A DNA stretch of 64,000 nucleotides from Mycobacterium colombiense (GCF_003284935.1 NZ_QMEV01000015.1:1-64000); one strand, 5' to 3'. Counted from the first letter of the stretch, positions 9,495 through 19,523 are shown. The notes: generated by a model from the sequence alone, not told the origin. Made by a program: numbers and translations.

Positions 9495-11881
9495 CTCTCG
9501 CCGCGACGACTGGGCTCACCGACGCCGAAGTGGCGCAGCGGGTGGCCGACGGCAAGAGCAATGCGGTGCGGGAACGGGCCACGCGCAGCATCACCGACAT
9601 CGTGCGGGCCAACGTCTTCACCCGGATCAACGCGATCCTGGGGGTGCTGCTGCTGATCGTGCTGGCGACGGGCTCGCTGATCAACGGCATGTTCGGGCTG
9701 TTGATCATCGCCAACAGCGTCGTCGGCATGGTCCAGGAGATCCGGGCCAAGCAGACCCTGGACAAGCTGGCGATCGTGGGGCAGGCGAAACCGTTGGTGC
9801 GCAGGCAATCCGGCACCCGGGCGGTGCCGCCCGATGAGGTGGTGCTGGACGACATCATCGAGCTGGGCCCCGGGGATCAGGTGGTCGTCGACGGCGAAAT
9901 CGTCGAAGAGGCGAACCTGGAAGTCGACGAGTCGCTGCTGACCGGTGAGGCCGACCCCATCGCCAAGGCCGTCGGCGACGAGGTGCTATCGGGCAGCTTC
10001 GTCGTCGCGGGCAGCGGCGCCTACCGGGCCACCAAGGTCGGACCGGACGCCTACGCGACCAGGCTCGCCGAGGAGGCCAGCAAGTTCACCCTGGTGAAAT
10101 CCGAACTGCGCAACGGCATCAACCGCATCCTGCAGTTCATCACCTACCTCTTGGTACCCGCCGGTCTGCTCACCATCTACACCCAGCTGTTCACCACGAC
10201 CCACCCGGGCTGGCGGCAGGCCGTGCTGCGCACCGTCGGCGCGCTGGTCCCGATGGTCCCCGAAGGGCTGGTGCTGCTGACGTCGGTCGCCTTCGCGGTC
10301 GGCGTCGTCAGGCTCGGTCAGCGCCGCTGCCTGGTGCAGGAACTGCCCGCCATCGAGGGACTCGCCCGGGTCGACGTGGTCTGCGCGGACAAGACCGGCA
10401 CCCTGACCGAAAGCGGCATGCGGGTCGCGCGCGTCGACGAACTCGGCGCACCGGGCGAGCGCGAATCCATCGCCGACGTGCTGGCGTCGTTGGCCGCCCA
10501 GGATCCGCGACCCAACGCCAGCATGCGGGCGATCGCCGAGACCTGCGGCGAGCCGCCGGGCTGGACCGCCACGGCGACGGCACCTTTCAAGTCGGCCACC
10601 AAGTGGAGCGGTGTGTCCTTCGCCGACCACGGCAGCTGGGTGATGGGAGCGCCGGACGTGCTGCTGGAGCCGGGATCGGCGGCCGCCGACCAGGCCGAGC
10701 GGATCGGGGCCCAGGGGTTGCGGGTCCTGCTGGTCGCCGCCGCCGACGTGGCCGTCGACCACCCGAACGCACCGGGCCGCGTCACCCCGGTCGCGCTGGT
10801 GGTCCTCGAACAGAAGGTGCGCCCGGACGCCCGCGAGACCCTGGATTACTTTGCCGGTCAAGGCGTTTCGGTGAAGGTATTGTCCGGCGACAACGCCGTC
10901 TCGGTCGGGGCCGTCGCCGACAAGCTCGGGCTGCACGGCGAGACGATGGACGCGCGCCGATTGCCCTCCGAGCCGGCGCAATTGGCCGACGCGCTGGACA
11001 CCCACACCACCTTCGGCCGGGTCCGGCCGGACCAGAAGCGCGCCATCGTGCATGCCCTACAGTCCCGCGGCCACGCCGTGGCGATGACCGGGGACGGCGT
11101 CAACGACGTGCTGGCCCTCAAGGACGCCGACATCGGCGTCGCGATGGGCGCCGGCAGCCCGGCGTCTCGCGCGGTCGCCCAGATCGTCTTGCTGGACAAC
11201 AGGTTCGCCACGCTGCCGTACGTCGTCGCCGAGGGTCGCCGGGTGATCGGCAACATCGAGCGCGTCGCCAACCTGTTCTTGACCAAGACGGTGTACTCGG
11301 TGCTGCTGGCCTTGCTGGTGGGCATCGAATGCCTGCTCGCCAAGCCCCTCAAGGCCGACCCGCTGCTGTATCCCTTCCAGCCCATCCACGTCACCATCGC
11401 CGCCTGGTTCACCATCGGCATACCGTCGTTCATCCTGTCGCTGGCGCCCAACAACGAACGGGCCCACGCGGGTTTCGTGCGCCGCGTGCTGACCTCGGCG
11501 CTGCCGTGCGGGCTGATCGTCGGCACCGCGACGTTCGCCTCCTACCTGCTGGCCTACCGCGGCCGGCACGCCACCTTCGCCCAACAGGATCAGGCGTCGA
11601 CCGCGGCGCTGATCACGCTGCTGATGACGGCGCTGTGGGTGCTGGCGGTGGTGGCCCGGCCGTACCAGTGGTGGCGGGTGGCGCTGGTAATCGCTTCGGG
11701 CCTGGCCTATGTGGTGATTTTCAGCCTCCCGCTGGCGCGCAAGGCGTTCCTGCTCGACCCGTCCAATGTGGCGGTGACCTCCACGGCGCTGGGCGTCGGG
11801 GTGCTCGGCGCGGTCGCGATCGAGGCCACGTGGTGGATCCGGGCCAAAGTGCTGGGTGTGCAGCCGCGGCTGTGGTGCTGA
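9491..11881 (+). CDS. ctpE: P-type cation ATPase CtpE
   Basis: 796 residues against 797 for M. tuberculosis CtpE (Rv0908). Actuator-domain motif LLTGEADP, phosphorylation loop [10 protein letters not shown] and hinge [22 protein letters not shown] are all intact. Membrane segments flank these, including the M4-type [11 protein letters not shown]. CtpE has been reported to transport calcium into the cell in mycobacteria. The start is the ATG at 9491 that overlaps the stop of the preceding lipoprotein gene. Confidence 0.94.
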   Translation: MTLAATTGLTDAEVAQRVADGKSNAVRERATRSITDIVRANVFTRINAILGVLLLIVLATGSLINGMFGLLIIANSVVGMVQEIRAKQTLDKLAIVGQAKPLVRRQSGTRAVPPDEVVLDDIIELGPGDQVVVDGEIVEEANLEVDESLLTGEADPIAKAVGDEVLSGSFVVAGSGAYRATKVGPDAYATRLAEEASKFTLVKSELRNGINRILQFITYLLVPAGLLTIYTQLFTTTHPGWRQAVLRTVGALVPMVPEGLVLLTSVAFAVGVVRLGQRRCLVQELPAIEGLARVDVVCADKTGTLTESGMRVARVDELGAPGERESIADVLASLAAQDPRPNASMRAIAETCGEPPGWTATATAPFKSATKWSGVSFADHGSWVMGAPDVLLEPGSAAADQAERIGAQGLRVLLVAAADVAVDHPNAPGRVTPVALVVLEQKVRPDARETLDYFAGQGVSVKVLSGDNAVSVGAVADKLGLHGETMDARRLPSEPAQLADALDTHTTFGRVRPDQKRAIVHALQSRGHAVAMTGDGVNDVLALKDADIGVAMGAGSPASRAVAQIVLLDNRFATLPYVVAEGRRVIGNIERVANLFLTKTVYSVLLALLVGIECLLAKPLKADPLLYPFQPIHVTIAAWFTIGIPSFILSLAPNNERAHAGFVRRVLTSALPCGLIVGTATFASYLLAYRGRHATFAQQDQASTAALITLLMTALWVLAVVARPYQWWRVALVIASGLAYVVIFSLPLARKAFLLDPSNVAVTSTALGVGVLGAVAIEATWWIRAKVLGVQPRLWC

Positions 11882-11946
11882 GCACGCCGAACTCACCGCG
11901 GCGCCGTGTCGCCGGCCAAGTACGATGCCGGGAAAAGGGAGGGCGC

Positions 11947-12135
11947 ATGGGATTCCTGGACAAGGCGAAGGACCTGTTGTCGCAGAACGCCGACAAGGTC
12001 GAAATGGCGATCGACAAGGCCGGCGAGTTCGTCGACGACAAGACGCAGGGCAAGTACACCGACACCATTCACCAGGTGCAGGAGCAGGCCAAGAAGGCCA
12101 CCGGCGCCGCGGACACCGGCGACCAGCAGAACTGA
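11947..12135 (+). CDS. Antitoxin, MT0933/Rv0909 family
   Basis: 62-residue acidic/basic amphipathic protein starting [19 protein letters not shown]. It has the helical [21 protein letters not shown] core of the MT0933-type antitoxin family. GAGGGC lies at 11939-11944. Only 3 bp separate it from the putative toxin. In M. tuberculosis the Rv0909-Rv0910 pair is classed as a toxin-antitoxin system; here the assignment rests on homology and arrangement. Confidence 0.85.
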   Translation: MGFLDKAKDLLSQNADKVEMAIDKAGEFVDDKTQGKYTDTIHQVQEQAKKATGAADTGDQQN

Positions 12136-12138
12136 GCG

Positions 12139-12612
12139 ATGGCCAAGCTTTCCGGATCCATCGACGTCCCGCTGCCACCCGAGGTGGCCTGGCAGCACGC
12201 CTCTGACCTGTCCCGGTACAAGGACTGGCTGACCATTCACCGGGTGTGGCGCAGCACCCTGCCCGACGAGATCGAAAAGGGCACGATCGTCGAGTCGATC
12301 GTCGAGGTCAAGGGCATGTACAACCGGATCAAATGGACGGTGGTGCGCTACAAGCCGCCCGAGGGCATGACGCTCAACGGTGACGGCGTCGGCGGGGTCA
12401 AGGTCAAGCTGATGGCCAAGATCGCGCCCAAGGACGACGGCTCCGTCGTCAGCTTCGACGTGCACCTGGGCGGCCCGGCGTTGTTCGGGCCCATCGGCAT
12501 GATCGTCGCCGCCGCCCTGCGCGGCGACATCGACCGGTCGCTGGAGAATTTCGTCACGGTGTTCACCCGGTCCGATCCGAGCTCGAACGGCGACGGCAAG
12601 GCCCATCGCTGA
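12139..12612 (+). CDS. SRPBCC-fold protein, putative toxin partner (Rv0910-like)
   Basis: 157 residues of the polyketide-cyclase/START-like (SRPBCC) fold: the N-terminal strand LSGSIDVPLPPEVAWQHASD and the central sheet are typical. It lies 3 bp downstream of the antitoxin gene. M. tuberculosis Rv0910 is 144 residues and was reported toxic when expressed alone; that property is not verifiable here. A ligand-binding or membrane-lipid role is also possible. Confidence 0.83.
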   Translation: MAKLSGSIDVPLPPEVAWQHASDLSRYKDWLTIHRVWRSTLPDEIEKGTIVESIVEVKGMYNRIKWTVVRYKPPEGMTLNGDGVGGVKVKLMAKIAPKDDGSVVSFDVHLGGPALFGPIGMIVAAALRGDIDRSLENFVTVFTRSDPSSNGDGKAHR

Positions 12613-12693
12613 GCGCCGATGAGTTTGCGGCTCGGCGACGGTCGATAAGGTGAAGCCCCTTCTTCCGGGGCCAGACACCTCAAGGAGGTCACC

Positions 12694-13467
12694 GTGCCCA
12701 CCCGTGACAGCGCTCCGCTGGGCGCTCCCTGCTGGATCGACCTGACGACGTCCGACGTCGCCGGCGCCCAGGAGTTCTACGGCACCGTCTTCGGCTGGAC
12801 GTTCGAGTCCGCCGGTCCCGAGTACGGCGGATATGTCAACGCCGCCAAGGACGGCCATCCGGTGGCCGGCACCATGGCCAACCGGCCCGAAGCCGGGGCG
12901 CCGGACCGCTGGGTCACCTATTTCCACACCGCCGACATCGGCACCACGCTGTCCGCGGTGACCGGGGCCGGTGGTTCGGTGTGCATGGGACCGATGGAGA
13001 TCCCGGCCAAGGGCCACATGGCCGTGGCGACCGATCCTGCCGCCGCCGGGTTCGGGTTGTGGCAGCCGCTGGAGCACCGCGGCTTCCAACTCATCGGGGC
13101 GGCCGGCAGCCCGGTCTGGCACCAGCTGATCACGCGCGGCTACGGCGCGGCCCTCGACTTCTACCGCGAGGCGCTCGGATGGCAGACCGAGCCGGTTTCC
13201 GATACCGACGAATTCCGGTACAGCACCGCACGCTTCGGCGATGAGGAGTTGCTCGGCGTAATGGACGGCGCGGCGATGTTGCCGCAGGAGGTCCCGTCGA
13301 ACTGGGTGATCTTCTTCGGCGCCGAGGACGTCGACGAGGCACTGCGGGTGATCGCCGAACACGGCGGCGCGGTGGTGCGCGACGCCGAGGACACCCCGTA
13401 CGGGCGGCTGGCCGCCGCGAGCGATCCGACGGGTGTGGTCTTCAACCTGTCCTCGCTGCGGGCCTAG
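12694..13467 (+). CDS. Glyoxalase/VOC-superfamily protein with two VOC modules (Rv0911-like)
   Basis: 257 residues built of two tandem VOC modules. Module 1 (about 8-125) begins APCWIDLTTSDVAGAQEFYGTVFGWTF; module 2 (about 135-255) begins WHQLITRGYGAALDFYREALGWQT and ends ATDPTGVVFNL-like. Substrate unknown. The start is the GTG at 12694, preceded by AAGGAGG at 12681-12687. M. tuberculosis Rv0911 is the positional equivalent. Confidence 0.9.
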   Translation: MPTRDSAPLGAPCWIDLTTSDVAGAQEFYGTVFGWTFESAGPEYGGYVNAAKDGHPVAGTMANRPEAGAPDRWVTYFHTADIGTTLSAVTGAGGSVCMGPMEIPAKGHMAVATDPAAAGFGLWQPLEHRGFQLIGAAGSPVWHQLITRGYGAALDFYREALGWQTEPVSDTDEFRYSTARFGDEELLGVMDGAAMLPQEVPSNWVIFFGAEDVDEALRVIAEHGGAVVRDAEDTPYGRLAAASDPTGVVFNLSSLRA

Positions 13468-13480
13468 CGGTCCCCGTACG

Positions 13481-13497
13481 GCGAGCCTCACGCTCGC
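13481..13497 (+). terminator. Short GC hairpin after the VOC gene
   Basis: GCGAGC (13481-13486) and GCTCGC (13492-13497) form a perfect 6-bp stem with a 5-nt loop, 14 bp after the VOC stop codon. There is no U-tract, which is common for mycobacterial terminators, so this is only a candidate. Confidence 0.35.
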
Positions 13498-13536
13498 TCA
13501 CGCGGGCCGGTGTCGGAGTCCGTTAATCTCGCTACC

Positions 13537-13971
13537 ATGACTCGCCGCCTGCGCCCCGGTTGGCTGGTGGCGTTTTTCGCCGTGGTGGTGTCGGCCAGCG
13601 CATGGCTGCCGTGGCTGAGGACGACCGTCAACGGCGGCGGCTGGGCCAACGCCATCGGCGGCGCCCACGGCAACCTGGAACTGCCACGGGGGTTCGGCGC
13701 GGGCCAGCTCATCGTGCTGTTGGCCTCGACGCTGCTGGTGGTCGGCGCGATGATCGGTCGCGGTCTGTCGGTGAGACTCGCTTCGGTTGCCGCACTGTTG
13801 ATTTCGTCGTTGCTGGTGGCGCTGACGGCGTGGTACTACAAGCTCAACGTCAACCCCCCGGTGTCGGCCGAATACGGCCTCTACGTCGGGGCGAGTGCTG
13901 CCGTGTGCGCGGTGGCGTGCTCGCTGGTGGCCGTCGTCGCCGCGCTGGCCTCCGGCCGGCCCGGCCGCTGA
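13537..13971 (+). CDS. Four-span integral membrane protein (Rv0912-like)
   Basis: 144 residues with hydrophobic segments at about 8-25, 47-67, 73-93 and 110-135. The N-terminus MTRRLRPGWLVAFF is basic, predicting cytoplasmic orientation. The ATG at 13537 is preferred over the GTG at 13510 because the intervening residues look non-coding and the ATG start matches the M. tuberculosis Rv0912 N-terminus from memory. No catalytic motif is visible. It ends 4 bp before the convergent VOC gene. Confidence 0.82.
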   Translation: MTRRLRPGWLVAFFAVVVSASAWLPWLRTTVNGGGWANAIGGAHGNLELPRGFGAGQLIVLLASTLLVVGAMIGRGLSVRLASVAALLISSLLVALTAWYYKLNVNPPVSAEYGLYVGASAAVCAVACSLVAVVAALASGRPGR

Positions 13972-13975
13972 ACCG

Positions 13976-14458
13976 TCAGGCCGACGGGAATTCGTGGGTG
14001 CCCGACGTGGCGCTGCTGTCGGGCTCGTTGACGCCGAATACGAAGGGCGCGAACACGATTTCACGCCCGTCCGGGTCGCGGAAGGTGACCGCACCGGTGG
14101 CCGCCCAATAGGGGTGCTGCTCGACGGGTTCGACGCCCGCCTCGCGCAGGCGGGCGAGGGCGGCTTGTTGCGCCTGCTGGTCGGGAAAGTACAGGCACAG
14201 CTGCTCGTGGTGGTCCACCGCGACGGTGTCGTCGGCCTCCACGATTTCCATGGTGAGGTTCCAGCTGGGCAACCCGAAGATCGCGCCGTTGCTCCCGTAG
14301 CTGCCCGCGAACGTTTCATAGAGCGGTAACCCCACCAGATCGCGATAGAACTGCACGGTTTCCGCGAAATGCGAGGAGCGGCGGGCGAATCGGATGGCCC
14401 CGATGGGGGCCAGGCGCAGCGGCCAGTGCGTTGTGTGGTGGCGCTTGTCGGCGCTCAT
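13976..14458 (-). CDS. VOC-family protein (glyoxalase/dioxygenase superfamily)
   Basis: 160 residues, one VOC module: the region after LAPIGAIRFARRSSHFAETVQFYRDLVGLPL is a typical beta-alpha-beta unit, and the C-terminal half ends with TFRDPDGREIVFAPF. Possible metal ligands are present (H26-region and E in REIVF), but the ligand set is not certain. The ATG at 14458 overlaps the TGA of the carotenoid-oxygenase gene by one base (TGATG), so it is the third cistron of a thiolase/oxygenase/VOC operon. M. tuberculosis does not have a clear counterpart at this position, from memory. Confidence 0.85.
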   Translation of the reverse strand: MSADKRHHTTHWPLRLAPIGAIRFARRSSHFAETVQFYRDLVGLPLYETFAGSYGSNGAIFGLPSWNLTMEIVEADDTVAVDHHEQLCLYFPDQQAQQAALARLREAGVEPVEQHPYWAATGAVTFRDPDGREIVFAPFVFGVNEPDSSATSGTHEFPSA

Positions 14459-15978
14459 CACAGTCCGATCGCCCGAGCGGCCGAGTCGGCGGTGTCCCAG
14501 CGGCGCAGTTCCGCACCGGGCGCCCACGTCGAGTGGGTGCCGCTGGAGATCCGCTCGGGCAGTTGGAGTTTGCACACCGGGCCGTCGCCGAGCCGCGCGG
14601 CGTCGAACACCAGGCAATAGGAGGCGTCGGCGTTCATGTCGGTGGTGAGGGTGGCCAGGTAGCCGTCGTCTTCACCGGCGGCGCCCACGCGCGGCGCCAT
14701 CGCGGTCTCGCTGCCGTAGACGCCGGCGCCGAAGGTGAACGCCTCCTCGCGCCCGGTGCGCAGGTCGTGTTTGACCAGACCGTCGAACAAGAACCAGCCG
14801 GGTTTGCCGGTGGCGGCGTAGGTGTAGCGGTAGTCGCGCGCGGCGTGGTCGGGATTGATGGTGCCGAACTCGGTGACTGATTCCGAGAGCTGCTCTTCTC
14901 GCACCGCGCCGGTGACCAGGTTGAAGCGCCACCGGTGCAGCCGCGCCTGCAGGCGATCCAGGGCGAGGAAGCGAAACAGCTTCTCCCACTTGGTACCTCC
15001 GGTATCCAGGGGAGAGGGGTCACCTTCGAAGAATCCGTCGAGCACGATCTCGTCGCCCTCCTCGTAGGCGTTGGTGAAGTGCAGCACGAAGGTGGGATCG
15101 GCCTCGAACCAGCGAATGTCGGCGGTGCTGCCGCGGCGCGGGATCACCGCGAATCGCGACGGCATGTCGGGATAGAAGCGCGGTAGGTGCACGTCGTGCT
15201 CGAGCAGCTGGGGGTCCCAGAACAGCGGGAAATCGTTGAGAATGGCGTAGTTTTCGGTGAACGCCATGTCGTGGGGCAGCCGCGGCCCGGGCAGCGGGAT
15301 GTCGACGTAGTGCGCCAGTTCGTTGCGCTCGTCGACCACGCCGTAATGCATGTACGGCTCTTGCTTGCTGTAGTTGAAGAACAGCAGCTCACCGGTCCTG
15401 TTGTCCACCTTGGGATGTGCGGACACGCCCCATTCGGCCGGGAAGCCGCCGTTCCACGACTCCTTGCCCAGCGTGCCGGCCGAGTACGGGTCGATTCTGT
15501 ACAGGTCGCCGCACTGGTAGAAGCTGGTCAGCGCGACCCCGCGGTGGACGATCACATCCGTGCTCGACGCGTCCTTCATCCGGGTGCGCGCGCCCCATCC
15601 CTGCTCGCGGCGGGTCAGTTGGACGGGCTCGGCCAGCCCCGGCCACAGCGGTCCGCCGGCCTCGTTCTCGGCCAGAAAACCGTCTGTGCGGATGAATCGG
15701 TTGCGGTAGAAGGCCTTTCCGTCCCGGAAGCCGACCACGTGCACCATGCCGTCGCCGTCGAACGGGTGGTAGGTCTTCAATGCCGGGTGCAGCGGGTTCT
15801 CGGTGTTGCGCAGGTAGACGCCGTCCAGGTCGCGGGGGATCTCGCCCTCGACGGCGACGAGGTCGTCGGCATCCCACTCGGTGGTCTGGGGGCGCCATGG
15901 CCCGGTCCGGTAGGGATGGTCGTCGTCTTCGGGCAGGGTCGAGAGGAATTTGCCGACGATTTTTATGTCCATGGTCAT
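14458..15978 (-). CDS. Carotenoid cleavage oxygenase family protein (Rv0913c-like)
   Basis: 506 residues of the RPE65/carotenoid-oxygenase family, a seven-bladed beta-propeller using Fe(II) held by four histidines. All four expected contexts are visible: AHPKVDNRTGELLFF, HDMAFTENYAILND, HFTNAYEEGDEIVLDG and GTHSTWAPG. A cytosolic non-haem oxygenase cleaving a conjugated double bond (carotenoid or lignin-type stilbene) is the expected activity. The ATG at 15978 overlaps the thiolase stop (ATGA); the downstream VOC gene overlaps by TGATG. Confidence 0.92.
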   Translation of the reverse strand: MTMDIKIVGKFLSTLPEDDDHPYRTGPWRPQTTEWDADDLVAVEGEIPRDLDGVYLRNTENPLHPALKTYHPFDGDGMVHVVGFRDGKAFYRNRFIRTDGFLAENEAGGPLWPGLAEPVQLTRREQGWGARTRMKDASSTDVIVHRGVALTSFYQCGDLYRIDPYSAGTLGKESWNGGFPAEWGVSAHPKVDNRTGELLFFNYSKQEPYMHYGVVDERNELAHYVDIPLPGPRLPHDMAFTENYAILNDFPLFWDPQLLEHDVHLPRFYPDMPSRFAVIPRRGSTADIRWFEADPTFVLHFTNAYEEGDEIVLDGFFEGDPSPLDTGGTKWEKLFRFLALDRLQARLHRWRFNLVTGAVREEQLSESVTEFGTINPDHAARDYRYTYAATGKPGWFLFDGLVKHDLRTGREEAFTFGAGVYGSETAMAPRVGAAGEDDGYLATLTTDMNADASYCLVFDAARLGDGPVCKLQLPERISSGTHSTWAPGAELRRWDTADSAARAIGL

Positions 15979-17201
15979 GCGACTTCGGTGCCGCTGACGA
16001 CGAAACTGACTGTGGTAGCGGTGCTTCCGCCGAAGTTGAGGGTGCCGAAGCTCCGCGCGCCCTCGACCTGATAGTCACCGGCGGCGCCGCTGACCTGCTT
16101 GGCCGCGTCGAGCAACATCCGCACGCCGGACGCGCCGACGGGGTGTCCGCCGCCGATCAGACCGCCGCTGGGGTTGATCGGCAGCCGGCCGCCGATCTCG
16201 ATCTCGCCGTTCTCGATCGCCTTCCACGATTCACCCGGGCCGGTCAGCCCGAGGTGGTCGATGGCCAGGTACTCGCTGGGGGTGAAGCAGTCGTGCACCT
16301 CGAATCCGTCGATGTCGTCGAGGCCGCGCCGCGCGCGACGCAGCGCGTCGGCTACCGCGGCCCGCACATGGGGGAGGACGTACGGGTCGCCGTCGGCGCG
16401 GTCCAGTTTCTGCCGCAGTCCCAGCCCGACGGTGCGGTGGCCCCAGCCGTCGATGCGCCCGATCGGGCGTGCCTCGGGGTGCCCGCGCAGGTAGGCGTCG
16501 CTGGCGAGCACCAATCCCGCGCCGCCGTCGGTCATTTGGCTGCAGTCGAACCGCCGCAGCCGGCCTTCGGTGATCGGATTGGTCGCGTCGTCGTCGCCGA
16601 TCGGATCCGGGACGGTCCACTCGCGGGTCTGGGCGTTGGGGTTACGCCGGGCGTTGGCGAAGTTGAGCTGCGCGATCGCGCGCAGGTGCGCGTCGTCCAG
16701 GCCGTACCGTCGGTCGTATTCGTCGGCCACTTGGGCGAACATGGACGGCCACAGGTAGCGGGCGTCGGCGCCCTCGTGTCCGGTCCACGCGGCGGCGCCC
16801 AGGTGCTGCGCGGCGGTGTCGCCGGGGACGGTCTTCTCCAGTTCGATGCCCACCACCAATGCGGTGTCGTATGCGCCCGATCGCAGATCGGCCATCGCCG
16901 CCAGCGCCGCCACGCTGCCGGAGGCGCACGCCGCTTCGTGCCGCGAGGCCGGGGTGTCCCACAGGCCATCGCACACCGTCGCCGGCATCGCCCCGAGGTG
17001 GCCCTGCCGGGCGAACATCTCGCCGAACGCGTTGCCGACGTGCACCACCCCGACGGCGGCCGCATCGAGCTTGGCGGCGGTCAGTGTGGCGTCGACGACT
17101 TCGGCGGTCAGCGCGGCGAAGTCGCGGCCTTCCTTGGTGAGGTTGCGCGCGAAATCGCTTTGGTAACCACCGAGAATCCACACACCGGGCGACCCATCCA
17201 T
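15975..17201 (-). CDS. SCP-x type thiolase / lipid-transfer protein (Rv0914c-like)
   Basis: 408 residues with thiolase fold. Acyl-acceptor cysteine sits in EAACASGSVA; C-terminal motifs HDCFTPSEYL and GGGHPVGASGVRM match the non-condensing SCP-x/lipid-transfer thiolases. First gene of a minus-strand operon with the carotenoid oxygenase and VOC genes. The start is the ATG at 17201 that gives MDGSPGVWILGGYQSDF. Activity could be thiolytic cleavage of a branched acyl-CoA or an aldolase-type role. Confidence 0.92.
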   Translation of the reverse strand: MDGSPGVWILGGYQSDFARNLTKEGRDFAALTAEVVDATLTAAKLDAAAVGVVHVGNAFGEMFARQGHLGAMPATVCDGLWDTPASRHEAACASGSVAALAAMADLRSGAYDTALVVGIELEKTVPGDTAAQHLGAAAWTGHEGADARYLWPSMFAQVADEYDRRYGLDDAHLRAIAQLNFANARRNPNAQTREWTVPDPIGDDDATNPITEGRLRRFDCSQMTDGGAGLVLASDAYLRGHPEARPIGRIDGWGHRTVGLGLRQKLDRADGDPYVLPHVRAAVADALRRARRGLDDIDGFEVHDCFTPSEYLAIDHLGLTGPGESWKAIENGEIEIGGRLPINPSGGLIGGGHPVGASGVRMLLDAAKQVSGAAGDYQVEGARSFGTLNFGGSTATTVSFVVSGTEVA

Positions 17202-17948
17202 ACGCCGACGGTACTCCCGCAGGGCGGGGTTGTTGAGACCTATCGGTGAGCCGTGCCGACCGGTATCGGTGCGGTGAAAGGCCGGGAAAAAGGGCGGCCC
17301 CGTCGGCTCTCGGGCTGAACCGACGGGACCTAGGCGGACACGAAGGCCGGCCGACGTGCTCGCCTCTGTTGGATCATTGCCGCCCATGGGGGTCGACAAA
17401 CATGCTGACCCAATCTGTTTCAGTGTGGCACGCCGATCGCACGGTGCCAGGCGAATGGCAAATCTCGTTTTGCGTGTGTGCAACAGCGTCGGTTGACGTT
17501 CCATCGGCGCGAGTCTGAGCTGCGCATGTGGCGCGCGTGTACCGGTGCCGGGTCGGGCGGGCAACGTGGCGCGGTCACCCGCCGCGGCGCCCCGGAAATC
17601 AACCGCGCCGGCCGCCGCGATCATGCCCGCCTCGTAGCGACAAGAGTGCCCGCCGGCGGACGGCCGCCCCGGCCCGGTCGGGCCGGCCCGTGCCCCATCC
17701 TGGCAGCGCTTGGCACGCCGAGTGATCGAGTTCAGCGGCAGATGTGGCAAAGTCGCCGACGCTTCCCAGCTGTGCGGATCGTCGGGGAGCTAATCGTCGA
17801 ACGGGTGCGACGGGGGCCGGACTCGCTGCGTTGCGACACGGTCACGGATGCATACCTATCGATTCATCAGTGGTCACATGTGCCCCGTTGATCACTATCG
17901 TCACATGAGCCAACTAAGGACGATGTCCTACCCCTCGAAAGGTGTTCC
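17202..17948. other. 747-bp stretch without a convincing gene
   Basis: Sequence upstream of the thiolase operon and the DUF4185 gene. It holds several short open frames on both strands with poor codon bias and no recognisable family; none is called. A near-perfect dyad, AGTGGTCA at 17869-17876 and TGATCACT at 17889-17896, lies about 52 bp before the DUF4185 start. In M. tuberculosis this neighbourhood holds PPE14, PE7 and betP, none of which is present here. Confidence 0.55.
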
Positions 17949-19481
17949 ATGTCGGCGTTTCTGCGAAGTGTGTCGCTCACGATGGCGTCGGCGGCCGCTG
18001 TCGGATTCGTCCTCGTGGTCGGGCCCGCGCCGCCTGCACACGCCACACCGTGTGGGGCGCCCGAAGCGAATGTGGACCCTCCCGCTCCGCCGGTGGCGAT
18101 GCCCGCGCCGCAGCCGGTCGTCCAGCCGCCGACCGGGCGCAGGCCCACCCACACGAATGATCAGGCGCCGCTGCCGCGGCTGGGTCCGCTGATCTCGTCC
18201 CTGCTCAAGCCGGCCGCGCCGGGCCGGCAGTACTCCGCGCCGGTGCACCCGCGAGTCGAAGGGCCGGGAGCCGATCCGGCCGCGCCGATGTACCCGCAAG
18301 CCGAGGTGTTGCCGCCCGGCCCCAATCCGCCCCCACCCGGGGTCCCCGCGCTGCCGCCGAATGCCAACCAGCTGCGTCCCAACGCCGCGCCGATTCCGCA
18401 GCCGCAGCCCGAGCCGGGACCGCCGCCTCCTTCGATCGCCGGAGCGCCGACGTCCCTGGTCGATTGGGTGACCGGACCTAACGGTCCGAACAAAACCCTG
18501 CAACGTTTCAGCATCTCCGGTACCGACCTCGGGATCGCCTGGGACAACGGCGATCCCGCCAACCGTCAGGTTCTGATGGCCTTCGGCGACACCTTCGGCT
18601 ATTGCAAGGTGCACGGCCAGCAGTGGCGTTACAACACCCTGTTCCGCAGCAACGACCACGACCTGTCCAAGGGGATTCACATCGCCGACGGTTCCCCCAA
18701 CGACAAGTACTCCGGGTCGCCGGTGTGGGCGCCCGGGCTGTCCAAGCAGGTCGTCAACACCATCCACAAGGCGGCCCACGAGACGGGAATCATTCCGACC
18801 GCGGCGATGTCGATGGGCCGGACCCAGTACATGAGCTACATGTCGATCCGCCAGTGGGGCCGCGACGGTGAGTGGTCGACCAACTACTCCGCGATCGCCA
18901 GATCCAACGACAACGGCCAGAACTGGGGGATCTTCCCGACCACCATTCGGACGGCCTCACCGGATGCCATACCTGGAGCCGGGTTCACGCCGGGAAACGA
19001 AAACTTCCAGATGGGCGCGTTCCTGAAGGGGAACGACGGCTACCTCTACCAGTTCGGCACCCCGTCGGGACGTGGCGGCGCGGCATTTTTGTCCCGCGTC
19101 CCGCCGAACCAATTGCCCGACCTGACCAAGTACCAGTACTGGAACGGCGACAACGGCGGCCATTGGGTCGCGAACAATCCGGGCGCGGCGACGCCGATCT
19201 TCCCGGGACCCGTCGGCGAAATGTCGGCTCAGTACAACAGTTATCTCAAGCAGTACCTGGTGCTCTACACCGACGGCGGCAGCAACGACGTGGTGGCACG
19301 GACAGCACCGACGCCGCAAGGGCCGTGGAGTCCCGAGCAACCGCTGGTGTCGTCCTTCCAGATGCCCGGTGGCATCTATGCGCCGATGATCCATCCCTGG
19401 TCGTCAGGACGAGACCTGTACTTCAACCTGTCGTTGTGGTCGGCATACGACGTGATGCTGATGCACACCGTGCTGCCGTAA
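17949..19481 (+). CDS. Secreted DUF4185 protein, possible endo-D-arabinanase (GH183-like)
   Basis: 510 residues. A signal peptide with Ala-X-Ala-type end (GPAPPAHA, near residue 30) indicates export. A long proline-rich linker (about 42-165) leads to a beta-propeller-like DUF4185 domain (about 170-510) with repeats rich in aromatic residues: FSISGTDLGIAWDNG, MAFGDTFGYC and WGRDGEWSTNYSAIARS. DUF4185 proteins have been reported to include endo-D-arabinanases (CAZy family GH183), which would fit cleavage of mycobacterial arabinan. Catalytic residues were not verified. AAAGG at 17938-17942 precedes the ATG. Confidence 0.82.
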   Translation: MSAFLRSVSLTMASAAAVGFVLVVGPAPPAHATPCGAPEANVDPPAPPVAMPAPQPVVQPPTGRRPTHTNDQAPLPRLGPLISSLLKPAAPGRQYSAPVHPRVEGPGADPAAPMYPQAEVLPPGPNPPPPGVPALPPNANQLRPNAAPIPQPQPEPGPPPPSIAGAPTSLVDWVTGPNGPNKTLQRFSISGTDLGIAWDNGDPANRQVLMAFGDTFGYCKVHGQQWRYNTLFRSNDHDLSKGIHIADGSPNDKYSGSPVWAPGLSKQVVNTIHKAAHETGIIPTAAMSMGRTQYMSYMSIRQWGRDGEWSTNYSAIARSNDNGQNWGIFPTTIRTASPDAIPGAGFTPGNENFQMGAFLKGNDGYLYQFGTPSGRGGAAFLSRVPPNQLPDLTKYQYWNGDNGGHWVANNPGAATPIFPGPVGEMSAQYNSYLKQYLVLYTDGGSNDVVARTAPTPQGPWSPEQPLVSSFQMPGGIYAPMIHPWSSGRDLYFNLSLWSAYDVMLMHTVLP

Positions 19482-19523
19482 AGCGTTGCCACCGAACAAC
19501 GATGGCCGAGTGAGAGGAGGGCG

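Noticed and set aside
17246..17891. Short plus-strand frames in the gap before the DUF4185 gene
   Set aside because: No codon bias, no good SD and no family similarity.
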